Source: Cardinalis cardinalis (Eukaryota; Chordata; Aves; Passeriformes; Cardinalidae). From it: a stretch of DNA of 64,000 nt. Made by a program: the position numbers and the translations under genes. The DNA is taken from positions 12,971,261 through 13,035,260 of the forward strand of contig JACDOX010000007.1 of assembly GCA_014549065.1 (NCBI GenBank), read 5' to 3'. The notes beneath the pieces were generated by a model. That model did not search any database. It was given only the letters and a program-made list of their open reading frames with translations, and was not told the origin of the DNA. This document shows positions 37,207 through 51,200 of this stretch, one piece after another (the first letter of the stretch is position 1; each line of letters begins with the position of its first letter).

Positions 37207-40200
37207 CCAAATCACATGGAATTATGATAAGGGGAAGAACTTTGGATGTATTCTCAGTCTCATGTCCTTAGCTACACTGAGTGAGCACAGTTTTCTTAAA
37301 TTATGTGAAACTCTATCAGTAACACTATTCTTTGGATGGTTCAGTGCTTTCAGAGATGGCCCAGTTTGCCCCAAACTTTTCCTGATATACAAAATTATGA
37401 AGATATGTTTAAAAACAGGAATCAACTTCTCCTTTAGGAACATTTCAGACTGACCATTTTCGGATTGAAAAATTGAGCAACTAACTCAGAATTGCTAAAA
37501 TATGCACTTGATATGTGGGAAAGTCTGGTACAAACTCCAGTTCTAATTGCAGTTGGAAGTTGGTACAAGGCTGTGGGCTATTTTGCAGTCTATGTCCTTC
37601 CTTCCTTTTTGTAACAGTTCTACTTTTAGTAAAGATATATGCCTGTGTATGTCTATTATCAAATAAAAGGAGACACATTATCCCAAGATATTTAGAAAAT
37701 TTATACATTTCCAGCATTCGGTTATGATTTTGGGTACATGCCACAATCGGTAAAATNTATTTTACTTTCTTCATCATGCGTACTTGTTTCACATAAATTC
37801 TAAGGAGAAAGAGTATCTTGAGCCTGAGGAAAAATCATTTATTGGATTTTGTTCATTTAGTATTAAAAAGATGGACAATGTCCAAAACATTATATATAGA
37901 GAATGACCATTTTTAATGTCTGTAATTTTCAGTGACTTTGCCAGGGTATTGGCAGCAATATAGAATGCTTTGAAGCAAGGCCATTATTAAAAATACAGTT
38001 GTTGGAAACATTTGGTAGTGATTAGATTGTTACCAGCATTTGAAGCCTAAATGAAGGAGAAAATACAATAACAAGATGAACAACCCTGAGAAAGGATTTC
38101 TTCCTAAACTGAAATCATTAAACTCTGAAACCTACCTTTTCAAGGTCCTTCATTGTAATCCATTATCTTTCATTCCCCTTTGTACTACAAAATTGCCAGT
38201 TTGATGATATATTACACATAACAATGTCATTACATTGGCATAACATGACAACTGGGACTCATTTGAACTTTTAGAAATTTCTAATCCCTAAAATAAATTA
38301 TGAACTGAAGACATTTCAGACATAGAAAATAAGTCACTTGTTAGAAAGAATAAGGTTCTCCATACGTTTTGGAGAATTGCACTTTTTTAGACATTTTCTT
38401 TTTAATTATTTTTTTTTTTTCCTTAATGCGTATAATAAACTTACCAGGAAATATAATCCATAGATGTCCTTAACTTTCATGTCCTTAGGCTTACTGAAGT
38501 AATGAGTCCTCCTGTAGAAGACAACTCATCTACATCAAATCTCACCACATTTTAATTAAATTTCCTGGAAAAAAAATAAGAATTTTGCCATAATTTTGAT
38601 CAGAAAAATTGTTAACTTATCCCTTAACTGTTCTTACCTTTAGTTTTTTCTTACCTTTAAAAAATTGTGGGTACTATTTCTCTCTTCCTCCTCTGTTGAA
38701 CTGCTTTGATTCTTGATTTTGAGTATTCAGTGAGACATATAGCAGACAGCAAAAAGTAGACAAAGGAGTTTGGGGTCAATTGTAACCAGATGTATACAGC
38801 CTCATTGTTTCCAGCCTGCTCAGTAGCTGAGTATGCAAGCACAACCCTTGAAATGCTGGCATGTAACCGTAGTGCCTTCTGGTCTGTCACGACATTGGAC
38901 CAACAATTTGCAGCAGCNGAAGATGCTTATCTAGAACCTTCTAGGCATATTTCCCTACTGAAGGAGAGCCTATGCAGACAAAATATAGTTTCCAAGAAGA
39001 AAAGTCAAGAAANGCTTATCTTTTTATATTGTTAGTGAAGAAGGAATTCTGTGGATCAGTTTCAGGAAGAAGACAGGTTAAGCTTCTCCTCTGAATTGTT
39101 TTCTGGAGCAGTATCTTCAACAAGGATATCTTGTCTCTGGAGTTATGCTTGGATGCTCTCTGACATTTGGAAGTCTGAGGGTGTTTAACAGTTTTTTGCA
39201 TGCTTTGAAAGCTGCAGAACTTCTCTGGAGCTTGCTGGTTGCATTTAGTAGTCTGTTTTGGGACAACACTTGAATGTATTTGTGTAGCTTCAACCACATT
39301 TGCTCTCTTGTGAGAAAAGGTGGTCAATGGGTTTCAGAATAGTGGCCAACTTCATGTTATTATTCAGGTGTTTCAGTTTACAGGAGATTGAAAACTGAAC
39401 ATGAAGCTGGAAGTGCAATTGTAGATATTTTTAGGGTCCTCTGCAGCTAGAATTCTGATGCAAACTGTGTGCTTGTTTCTCTTACAAGCTACTTTTTCAT
39501 GAGGTATGCTGTGCATGTGTCTTGTACTGGAACATAAACATAACTGATGGCTCTATCAGGAAATGTGTATTTTCTGTACATTATAATAATGTGACATAAA
39601 GGATAGCTAATTCTATTCCAAATGGTTGTGACTGTGCCACCTACTAGGTTTGGGGTTCATTTTTAAATATTTAATATTATTTTTCTTGCTCTGTAGTGTA
39701 TTGTAAAGTTCAGCAGACATAAGGAAGATTCAGATTTTTAGTCTTTTGGTTTTATGAATAAATATAAAATGTGTTTTCATTTTGCAGCTAGTATTTTAAA
39801 GCTTCTCACAGATTTGCATGATGATTCAGCTCAGCTTTACCATTTTGCTGAATTAGCAGTTAGTAAGGAAATAGCACTTGCTCCAATCAAAGCCCATAGT
39901 CTTTCAGATTTTGAGATCCGCTTGAAGTAGCTGTAGCATGTGTGCAAGAAAGTGAAAATGAGTGGCTTTACGGATGCCTTCAGCTTGAAATTATTTACCT
40001 GGTGCTGGAATATCTTCAACCTACTTTGCCTATAGGCTGCTTGTCCTGCAGAAATATTTCCATNGGGAAACCATATTCTGTGTAGTCTCTTCTAATGTTT
40101 TTACTTACATGCTACTTTTTTTCAGGTAGCAGCCAATATATTCTGGTAATGTGTGGGGTATATACTCCCTTTTTTTTTGTTTTGNTTTTTGGAAATTACA

Positions 40201-42287
40201 TATGCAAAAGTTTGGCTAAAGGTATTAATTTTCACTTGAGAAGGGATGATCCTAGCCTTGCTCTGATGTTTTTGATGCATGCACTTTGTGCTGATACATT
40301 GCCCACTTTACAGTTTAAGGGATATGTGAACAGATGCTCCAGCTGATAGTCTGAAGTATAATGAAGTCTTGTCAGAGTAGGTTGTTATAGAAATAAATGC
40401 ATTATATCAAGTGTTTCTTCCATTCCATGTTACTTGAAAATGAAATAAAATATGTTATTCCAATAGCATTCTGTTAGGATTACATATCTTAAAAGCAGAC
40501 AGAAAAGCATAAAAGGCTTTTTTCTTCAAATGCCTGAACAAATATATACAGCCCTGTGCATGCTTTTTAATTGTAAAGGTTGGTACATACAAATTGGAAA
40601 GAAGGGTATGTAGAAGGAAAAACTGTGTGGAAGATTGTGGGAGAAACTGTTCCAAATGAAGACCAGGTTGCATAAGTTTAACTGAATTAGAAGGTTATTT
40701 CCTTTTGTTAAGACACTAAAAAAATCTTTCAGTACCATTTTCAGGGATCTAAACTAAAGTTTCTGTCTTCCTAAGGGCAAAAATAAACAAATCTAATATA
40801 TGTAAACCAAATATTTTTTCTTTGGGTAATTTAATCTTAAATAGCTATTTAAAGAATATTTATTCCTTCAAATTTGTGACGGGAAAATAAAGAAAAACAA
40901 ATGAACAAACCCTCTTGCATTGTGGAAGAATCAGTAATAATAATAAAGTAAAATTATTAAACATGGANTTTTTTATCTACCACTTCAACAGCATTTATAT
41001 TGACCCTTCTACTGCTCCTTGGCTTCTTGCATTTGGCATCTTGAGTTGGACATGCAAGTTTTCAGGATCCTGAGTGCATTGACAAGAGCAATATGATGTT
41101 AATGGTAACTGCCTCTCCCTCACTGTAGGAACTGCTTAGGGTCATTTCCTTGTTCTTCTAACACACCATGCAAAATTTGCTCTTTCTTTGCAGGTCTGTA
41201 GGTCCATGTTAAAGCTGAATTTACTATATAGANAGTGTGTTGCATATACTGGTTACTTCTTGCTTTTTTCCTAGACACTCTGCATTTCTTTAATTGTCCA
41301 TAGTTAGGTTTACATGTCCAGGCTCTTTAGAGCCAACCCTGGGTCACTTCTCTTACAATCCCATGCCTGGGTTCCTCTACATTCCACACAGTTTTCAACC
41401 TGCTTTTAAAGCCTCCACTGCCATACCAAGCCTGTATTTCTCTGCTTTACACTATTATGTTAGAACCACAAATATTTTATTCTACTTGTTGCAAGAGTTT
41501 GTATAGGATTATATACATACTTGCCTTCTGATTAAGGTACCTCTTGAATTTATAAAGCTGCTACTTTTTTATATATCTTGCATGTAAAAAAAGTCTTCTG
41601 TGTAATATTTGATACACCATAAAATCCACAACAAGGATTGATTTTATATTTTTTTCCTTATTTAAAACATCTTAGAAAATAAATAAGGCAAAAACCATGA
41701 AGTTTTTCTTTTAAAGGATGGAATTGACCAATTTGTATTTACAAGCCTGTGTATTTACAGTGTACACACCAAATCATAATATTTCCAGTATTCNTCAAGA
41801 AACATATATGTAAAAAAAATTTGTGTGATTCTTATATTTCACAATGATTCACAGAGAGCTGAAATGACTTGAAGTTGAAAAGATGCATTATAATTTTCTA
41901 AATCTCTCACTAATCAGTATTGAAATATACATTCTATAATCAGTATTGGAAACTCATTATTTTGCTTGCAATTCCATCCATAAGATTAAAAACAGTTTAA
42001 ATGGTCTTGGTCATCTATCTCTTTAAAAGAGGGTATAGCCAGAATAATTGCTGTAAGGAGAGATTGTTCTCAGCCCCAAAAAGAAGAGCTGGAGATTTAG
42101 ATGGAAATAGTCTTTTATTTATACTTTCAGGTTTATCTCAAAACATATGCTGTAATTAGATACTTAAAGACAAGACTGTGTACTTTAAAACACCACAATC
42201 AGTACATGAGTTACTATTGTTAGTGAGAGAGACATGTCTTAGTCTTGAAAGCTTATCTAGATTGCAGTACAGANATGTGTAACCTGC
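37207..42287. other. Unique AT-rich DNA without recognised genes
   Basis: No exon, RNA gene or mobile element is supported over 5 kb. The segment at about 39790-40020 is a mixed-composition run (CACAGATTTGCATGATGATT, GCTTTACGGATGCCTTCAGC) that could be a conserved non-coding element. T runs lie near 38400-38420. Frames are at most about 103 codons, contain Ns or biased composition, and match nothing. Confidence 0.5.
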
Positions 42288-42316
42288 TGATTCAGAGACC
42301 AGTTGTCTCTGAATCA
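42288..42316. repeat. Perfect 12-bp inverted repeat with 5-base loop
   Basis: TGATTCAGAGAC (42288-42299), loop CAGTT, then GTCTCTGAATCA (42305-42316): a perfect stem of 12 pairs. No A tail, T run or transposon end flanks it. It may form a hairpin in single-stranded DNA or RNA; function unknown. Confidence 0.9.
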
Positions 42317-42394
42317 CACTTTCCATACCCACCTAGGTCCTTGAATTGGTTTAAGTCTCTGAACTGGGGGTGGAGGTGAAAAGAGTAAACAAAG

Positions 42395-42447
42395 TTATAC
42401 ACATACACACACACATATATATACACACTATATATATATATATATGG
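42395..42447. repeat. (CA)n / (TA)n compound microsatellite
   Basis: Consecutive ACACAC and TATATA runs with short interruptions; a typical length-variable simple repeat. Confidence 0.85.
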
Positions 42448-45237
42448 ATACTAAACCAGTGAGTATTTCCTTTAATTTTTCTGTCACCTAACAGTGGATG
42501 GATGATTTATGTGTTTTCCTCAAAAACCATATAAATATGTAGTTAAATACTTGAGCAGCCTCACTGAATGTGGGAAATAAATTCATGTTTGCAAATTTTC
42601 TGGATGCAGCATGAGAACACACAGATCNTGAGGTTTGAAATCAAATCAGATAAAACATCATATTGTCTTATTTAGAGCTACTTCCTCCCTTTGAAGGTAA
42701 TAATTTTAAAGCATTAAAGTGACTTAGCTTGCTAGCCCTCTTTTTCTGTGACTACACCTTCTTAAAAGAAAGCTTGAAAATCCCTGTTTAAAATATTCTA
42801 AATGGCATTTAATTGTGCACATTTTACTGAATAATTTATTAGTGTTAAGCCTCCTGCCCTAAATAATTTCAAAGACAAAATAGCAAGGACTCTNATGTAG
42901 GGGTTTTTTTAGAGCTAAAGGGTTCATCATCTCCCCCTCAGCTTCCCCTGGGAATTTTTAGGTTGCAAATAAAGTGGATGAAAATGTTATTAATTACTGA
43001 ACAAAATTTGACATCTATAACTGTTTTTATAAAACACATTCAATTTGCTGTTGTATACCAGCAACCACTTGTATGCAATAAAAATAATAATAAAGAAATA
43101 ATTTTTAAAAGAGCATATGATGAAGAACTGCTGTCACTACTTATTCTGTTTGACTTTGAGGAGATGTTGAGTAGATGGCTTATATAGCTAATTCTGTTTG
43201 CCAGATTTACCAGGTGAGCAAAAGAAAAACATTTATTAAAAACGGAGACTTTGGATGGTATAACCTTTTATATAATTTTATCTTAGAACAGAACTTCTTG
43301 TCTGAACACCTAGATTTCTCCTTAATGCTGCTTTTATGAGTGAATTTAAACCAGTCTTTACTCTGCATGCAATGAATTAAATTTTGTACTGAATGCTTGT
43401 GGCCAACTCATTTTTTTTCTGATTTTTGTTAGCATTCTGTAGATATTCATATTATTCACATTTATCCTTTTCCTTTTTTTTCCTCTTGAAACAAACAAAC
43501 AAACAAAACATTAAGTCTCCTAAGATCATGCTTTGCAGAGTAGAAGAGTGAAGGAGGTTTTTGGATGCTGGGGATTTGTTTTGATTTGTTTTTGTTGTGG
43601 AGTGCCAGAAAGGCAGTAGGTTGCAGCGAGTCAGATTATATTCTATTACACAATTACCCTGGGAGTTTTAAGTGCCCACTGGTGACCTAAGAGCACTCAA
43701 TGAAGGAATTGTGTGGAGTTGTGCTGTGGCAGCAAAAAGGAATAAAAGATGCTTTGGATGCTGTAAAGTTAAATTGAACCCACAGTGACAAGTGCTAGCA
43801 ATAGATAAGGTCACTGAAAATTTTACCCTTTTACAGGGCACTGAATCTTTGACCCAAGGTGAATCACCCTTCCTCTTTATGCAAACTATAGCTAAATTTA
43901 ACCTGGGTAATGGTGACACTGACACATCTGTGGTGACAGAAGCTAGTCTTTTCACCTTTTTGCATGTGTATTTCTCAAGTAACAGCCACCTGAAATTGCA
44001 AATGCTTCTAAGAATAACTTTTTTCAGTTATGTCCAAAGCACGCTAAAATTTCCTAGGTAACCATCTGTGAACATGTGTCAAAATCCATATTCATTTTAA
44101 ATAAAGATGAAGGACTTTGAGGACTAGGCACTAGATTTCATGAAAACTGTNCAGGAAAACTTGAAAAGTGAAAGTATTTTATCAATATATTTCTTAAAAG
44201 GAATTCAACACTGCAGGTTATAATCTATATTGTAGAAAACCCCAGCTAATGCTCTACAGCAGCTAATATCTGATTTTTGTTTAGGCTACAACTGATCTCT
44301 TTAAAACTTTTGATTTTTCATAGATCAATTTACAAGACATGAACCAAGTATTAAAATCATAGTCTATTGGCTGAACAGATTGCAAGAGAAGAAATAAAAT
44401 TCAAAAGTCTCTGCCATTAAATATGTTGTGAAAGAAGTTTAATTAATTTTAAGCTAAACGTACTTTAGAAAAACTAGAAATATTCTTGATTTTCACTTAA
44501 TTCATCTTACGGGTCATACTTGGTAAAATATTTTACAGCGAAACTTTACGTATACCTTCAACTCCTTATTCAGCTAAGCACTCCAGCCTTGCCAAATNGA
44601 GAGTGTTGGTACCCTGTAGTCCCCAGTCCTGGAAGCTATTTCAATTCTTTATGCTTATTGATTTTATTGAAGGCTATTCTCTGACTAGAGAGTGTTTTAG
44701 TGTGCTTACAGGAAAACCATGTTGTTAAATTAAAATTGCAGTCCTCTACATTTTTGTNTAGAAGAAGTGTACACAATATTTTATGTCCAGTTTAGTAGGT
44801 CCAGAGACAGTTTGTGAAGCTCATAGCTGTTCATCAGCGGTTGGATTGTTTCACTTGTTAATGTGTTTTGGAGTAGAGCTAAAATAAGTATAGGTGAAGA
44901 TTCTTCATCTTCCTGTATGAATATGTATCCTACCTTGAGCAGGTGCATTTGTGTTTTATGCATTTGAGTCTATCCTGACTTTATGTGAAAATGTCATGTG
45001 CTGAGCAATTGTAACATTGTTCAAGCTTCTAAAAAGTACCCCTAAATAAATATCTTCATCAGTATTTTCTACTTTGCATTATGATTTTCAAATCTGTATT
45101 TAAAGTTAGGCCACTGAATCTTTAATTTATTGAAGTAGCAGACCATATGATATCATATAAGTGGTACAAAAAATGGCTACGAAAACCTCTCATATTCTTT
45201 ATCATGCTCAACATGCTTCTTCTGCCTGTTTCATGGC
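42448..45237. other. Unique AT-rich DNA
   Basis: No gene recognised. An (AAAC)n tract of about five units lies at 43488-43510. Two overlapping frames on opposite strands near 43668-44061 have no known domain. Confidence 0.5.
43488..43510. repeat. (AAAC)n short tandem repeat
   Basis: About five AAAC units following a T-rich stretch. Confidence 0.8.
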
Positions 45238-45297
45238 TTTCTAAATTAGTCGTTTCCACTAGGAAACTTTCTAAATCAGTAGTTTCCACTAGAAAAT
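45238..45297. repeat. Imperfect 30-bp tandem duplication
   Basis: Two adjacent 30-bp units, each containing TTTCTAAAT, an AGT, then GTTTCCACTAG. They differ at three or four sites (for example ATTAGTCG versus ATCAGTAG). It looks like a slippage duplication old enough to have diverged. Confidence 0.88.
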
Positions 45298-48200
45298 TAG
45301 GTTAAAAAAGCTATATCTGATATGAAGAATTTATTTGTTAATATGAATATGCGTTTTTCTGAAAAGCATCATCATTTAAGGGTAGTTTTAATCATGTAGA
45401 AGTTTCATTACTGTTTCCAGTGATGGAGGAGATCCAGGTTTGACATTCTTTAACTTTTTCTTGTCATCATTAACTATTTAAAAGTTTCCATATTTTATTA
45501 TATTTTTGAATGCATAAGTAAATAATTAATAAGTTAAAATGCAAACACAAATTTCAGATCTGCACACAATTGTTCAAAAATATTTTTAAATTATTTGTTA
45601 TTTTTGNAATAGAGTAATCTAATCACTATTTCAAAAAAATCACAGTAGTCTTCAGGATGTATTGAAATTACATAGAGAATGAAAGTGTTTGTCATGAACA
45701 TATGTGCTACATATAAAATACAGACTATTGGTTCCTCTGTTTTATGCACACACATATCCTGCTTATGAAGATTTTTGTTTCTTTTTGTTTGTTTGTTTGC
45801 TCAGTTTTCTTTGTTGTATTTGATTGTTGTTTTGTTTGGGGAGCATTGTGACTATAGATCTGCTTAGTACTTTCTGACTGAGTAGATTAACCATATAGTT
45901 GAAAACTAAAAACCCCCTCCAGAAATCTCTTTCAAAAAATGGATTTGGACGAAACAGCTTTTTCTTTGAGGGGGACATTCTATGAATGCAATGTAGCTAG
46001 AGTATATGGAAATTCCTGTGGAGATTAAAAAAGAAAATAGATTCTCAAGTCTGGTTATGGCCCTTTGGCTCCACTGAGACTCTGTAAATGACTTTATCCA
46101 ACCATAAATAACCAGAGGAACATTTTCCTGCAGGCACATCTGTGCCACTGATGAGCCATTAGTTTTTCCCCTTCGGGTCCTGTGCTGGTAGGAGGCATGT
46201 TGAGAGAGATGTAGCTGACCTTCATGACTCCAGATGAATCCTGTAGTGGCACTGGCTTCATTAAAGACCAGCGTCACTAGCATTACAGTGGCCATGGAGC
46301 AGATTGTCAGATGAAGAATATCTGCTCTCTAAAGACCATCATNATTTGTACTGAGTGAAAACTGTGTAGTTGAGTCATAGCTTAATTCTGAATACTTCTA
46401 TGTGCAAGAGTTTGTGGCCCAGTCTGTAACTGCAGTTAATTCAATACTTACTTGCTCAGGACATTCTCAGTAAGGAAATCTGCTACTTCAATATTACTCC
46501 ATGAATGCCTGAACAAAACGAGTTACATTTATTAGCAAAAACTGCTGCCTAATGGAGAGAATCAGNTTTTTTTACATAAGAAATCTTTAGATGAAAATGG
46601 CATTTATGCCTTNGGCTGCCTCATATGAGATTGATTCTGTCCACTTACTTTTCTAAGAGCTTTCTGTCCTTCCAAAACTGTGATGCAGAGCAGCATATAC
46701 TAAAACACTGTGCCAAGTGGCTCATAGCCGAATTTGATGTTGTTCCTTTTTCCCCTGTCACAGTACTGAAACAGTCCTCTCCCAGACAAATGAAACCATC
46801 CATCAGCATGATTGATTGTGAAGTTCCCCAAATAATAATTCTTTTGAAATGTCTTTTTACTAACCAAGGAACACTTTTAATGGAGTGCTAGGTTAATCTG
46901 AAGGAGTCTGCTGATAGATTTTGCTTAGCAGTCTTCATTCTCCAGCCTTCCTGAACTTTGTTAGCTGTGNATTTTGCAATGATATTTCATAAGCTGGACA
47001 TTTAAGCTATTTCCCCTCTGCTCAAACTTAATAACCAGTTAATGGTTTGATTTGAAATCTGTATTCCGTAATACTGCCTGATCTTTTTGTCATCTGACCA
47101 TTGACTGTTCAAAGGGTGTTAACTTCTACACTGTCAAGACTTTCTCCAGTTAACTGAGTTTTTTCTCAAGTAGGGTGTCTTTGAAGATACTTAGTGAATC
47201 AGGTTCGGTTAGCATATGTAGTAGTCCCTCAGNAATAGTGTAGTAATAAACCTTATTTTCATCAAAAGTTAAAAGAGCCTTCAAACTGTTGTCTCTGAAA
47301 GTAAATTACCTCAGAACTAAAGCTCTGCAACTGTAGACATTTTGGCTGTTTTCTTGGGGGAAAAGATTAATCAGCCTCATAGCACTGCAAATCCATTTTT
47401 GTTTGAAGAACAGAAAAATATAAAAGTCAGATGAGCCAAGAAAATCCCTAAAACATAGTTTTGTACCAAGGCAAAGAGTGTGTGTGAAAGAGTGAGATGG
47501 TGCAGGGTTCTTTTTGGATCTTGGTAAGAAAGATCTGACAACAAATGGCTCAATAAAATAGCTGTTTTAATAAGATAGANTAAAAAGAGGAATGTAGGAA
47601 GCATGTAAATCTTGTATCCCTCCAGAGGCTGGGACTCCTACTTTCATGCAGCATTGGATTGACCCCAAATATGTTTTTTCATTACACGCTGTGCAGATCT
47701 TATTTGTGGATGCAAATCCTCTTTTTGGTCATCCAAACAATTATATAAATCACTATTTGACATACAATGGTTTTCCAGTCTGAATCACTAGAGAGATGCT
47801 TTGTTAAGATCTAGTACTGCCAGGAACAAGCTAGAAGGAAGCATATAGCTCAATACAAACTGGTAGAATTAGTTTCTCTGAAACACAGGTGTTCAAGTAA
47901 AAAAGCTACAGTATACAGGAAAATAGAGATTTATATATATTATTGAAGATTTTATGCGTGAGGAGAAAAGCAGTTTTGAATTCCCTAGGGTCTAATATTT
48001 GAGAGGTTGTGAAAAGAGAGTGTGATTTTACTTCTTTTAGAGACAATGACAAAACTCCCATGATTTATATGTGAAGTAAAATTTGTATAGAAAGGGCTGA
48101 CAAGCATTCTAAAAACCTGTATTTCTTGAACTTTAAGNCCAAATTTAATTCTTAAGCTTAAATGCTTCTAGAATTTCTCAATAAAATCCGTTACAGAGTG

Positions 48201-51200
48201 ATTCTTTGCTAATGCCTGTCCAATTAGCAAATATGCAAATATNTCCTAGAAAGCAGGTGGACATAATTTCATACTGTGTTGGTGGTTTTTAATATTTATT
48301 GTAAATGATATAGAAAATTATCAACCACTAGTTGGGAACAGCTTTTGTTCATAGCAGGTCATGAGGCTCCAGCTTTCATGACCACAGCATATGCTGCACA
48401 TTGGGGAACTTGCCNAATGACCTTCCATTCCTTGGCACGCTAGCAATTGTGATTGCTGATCTAGAAAGTATCCTACTTATCTTCTGGTTCATTTTAAGCA
48501 AAGATTGCTTTGAATGATGACACTGAAAACACGTAGGAGTCTTTTTAAATTTTTTTCTCTCAGGATCCTTTCTTGGATGTGATAGCATATTTCAATAAAA
48601 ATTTCATAATACTCTAAAATCTTCTGAGCCAAAACCCTTAATTTTTTTCTATAATTTATTAGCTCCCCATNATTGTATTGCATTCTTTTTTGACCCACAG
48701 TTTGTTCTGCTGACTTTGAGGAAACAGTTGTGAGAGCTGTGCTCCTTCTCAGTATCACTATGAGTATATTNTCACTACAGGCTGTAGTTGGTTGTTGACT
48801 GATGGCTGTGAGTTCACTTTCATGATCTACATGCGGACTCATCTGTGTCGTTTCCTTTCTATACATTCAGAGATACATCATCTCACGTATCTCATCTCAG
48901 TTTGTCATCTGCACACAAGCCCCGCTGTGGTAATTGANATGATAAGGATGTGCCACCTACAGAGGAATGACGGGGTTCTTTCTGTGCTGTGCCATATACA
49001 AAGCTGATTTTTTTTGTGGGTGAAATGCACGGCATCAAATCTTCCCTTCACAGCTCTTAAAGCTGACATGACTTTGTCATATATATGAAATATATAATGC
49101 ATACCTTATATATACAGTCATCCTGAAAACCTGAAATAAGTTTTTACTGATAGATCATGTATGTTAATTAGACTATGGAACCATTAGATAGAGACAATAA
49201 TCAGAGAAGCTTTAGAGAAAATTTCAGATCTTTCTACCCTGTGTAAGTGCGTTGAACTCTCAAGAAAAAATGCAGAATATTAATTAAAATTAGATTTAAC
49301 ACAGTGGTTTGATTTGTGGCAGTGGTTACTTTTACCAGTTTGAATATCAGCTCCTGGAATTGCAAAACTATTACAAATTTGTGGGATCTTTCAACCTTGC
49401 ATATATGTAATGACTATTGGTTTTTACAGAATTTCTGAATGAGAAAACACACCATCATGAGGGGTCATGAGATATTGCAGTTGCTCTGTGATTTATCCCA
49501 TGTTTGTGCAGAAACAGTTGGCTAATCATTATCTAAAAGCTGGTTCTCCTAAACATTACACAGCCTTTTTCATTTGGTCAGTGCTTGTGGTTCATATTCA
49601 GGCAGCTGTTACCAGAAAATTATGTCGGTATTCTAAAAAGAAAGTCACAGAATTCACCAAATGTAAGTCTGTAGGAGTGGTAATAAACACCTGAAAAAAT
49701 TAATATGTTCTAGTAAAAATTTCCATATCATACCACAGCTAATAATGGAACATCAACATGGAGTTTTCTCTCTAGAAAAACAAGCAAAATCGTCAACCAC
49801 AAAAGAAATTTTTCCTTCTGTTTTACAGAATTAAGTGCACCAGTTGAATAGATTGATGATCACAAGGGGAGTGCAAGACCTAAGAAGCAGATATTAATTT
49901 ATCTACTTACCCAAAACCTAATGCTGANGACGACCATGGTGGCCTTTAGTGGACTCTGTATCATGGTGCTTCCTTCACACTAGTATATCCATTCAGACTG
50001 GGGGTGTCTTCTATAAAAGAGTAGAAATTCTTCCAAGAGAAGAGAATTGCCAGAATAAGAATCAGCATTTGGGGAACCTAACTCTTGATGGGGAGATTCT
50101 TTGAGAGTTGATACTCCGATTCAAGGAGTTAATTTTTCTTCACAGTAAAAATGCAAAAGTATGTAAAAGAACCTCGTATGAATAGATCATCAGAAGACTG
50201 CCAGAGCTTCTTGTCTCTAGAATTAAGAATGTTGTCACATTGAATAGAATGTGTCAGAGCTGTAATTCATAGTCAAATCATTTACAACAAAGAAAGAGGA
50301 AATGTCTATGGATGCAAATGATTAGCAGAAGAGCAGTTTTAAGCAAATATATAAATTACATGCAAAGCTTTTAGAAAAAAAAGTTATGAAAACACTTTGT
50401 GTCTNAACTTTTTCTTTGTCTGAAGTGTTTAAATGTCTTCAAATGCTTGCNATCGTAAAGAGCTTGAGGAAGGGAAAAAGCAATCTAGTGAATTGTTCTA
50501 TAGCCTATGTTTCGAATAAAGCTTGTTATACATTGGATATTCATTGTGACTGTACTGGACACACTGGGTACTGTCCTCCTGCTCAAATAGTGGGATAAAT
50601 TATTTNATATCCAGTCATATATTCTTGTTTTCTTTTTTAAAAGGTTATCTACTCAGCCTTGGGGCTCCTATAACCACTATTCAAGAGTGACTGCAATGGA
50701 TTTGCACATGATATCAACAGAAAATTTACCACATGTCATTTGACCAAGAAAAATTCAATTTCATTTTCTGTCTTCTATATTTTTCATTGTTCTGCTAGAA
50801 TGAGTAGAATAGATATATCAAAATTATAAAGTAGTTCTGAATTTTTAAAGACTGGGTGCAAACCGATGTCTGTTTCCATTTGCAAATTCAGATAATTTAA
50901 TAGGTAAATTCCATGTCAATATCAAATAACCAAATTATCTCTTTCAAGAAATTTAATCCTTTTTTCCCCATCTGCTATCTGTAAGTGAAAATATCTCAAA
51001 TAGACTCACGTGAGATATTCAATAATTGCAACTAGATTGAATTTCTTTAGCTAAGTTTACTTCCAGGTTTCTGTGATTGTAGGTCCAATAGCCTGGGTCT
51101 CTCTCCCAAGCCCTCCCCCAAAATGACATTGGCAGGTGCCATAGCTTATGGAAAGTGCCTGTTTTTTTGATGTATGATCTGGTCCAGCATTTCTGTGGAG

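Noticed and set aside
45238..45297. Possible longer satellite
   Set aside because: Only two 30-bp units are present; a simple tandem duplication explains it.
45906..46295. 129-codon frame on the minus strand in balanced-composition sequence
   Set aside because: No recognised domain, no clear acceptor/donor pair, and a frame this long is expected occasionally by chance in 64 kb. Homology search would be needed to revive it.
48489..48866. 125-codon frame on the minus strand
   Set aside because: Contains two N codons, is Lys/Arg/Ile-rich, resembles no family, and has no splice signals that I trust.
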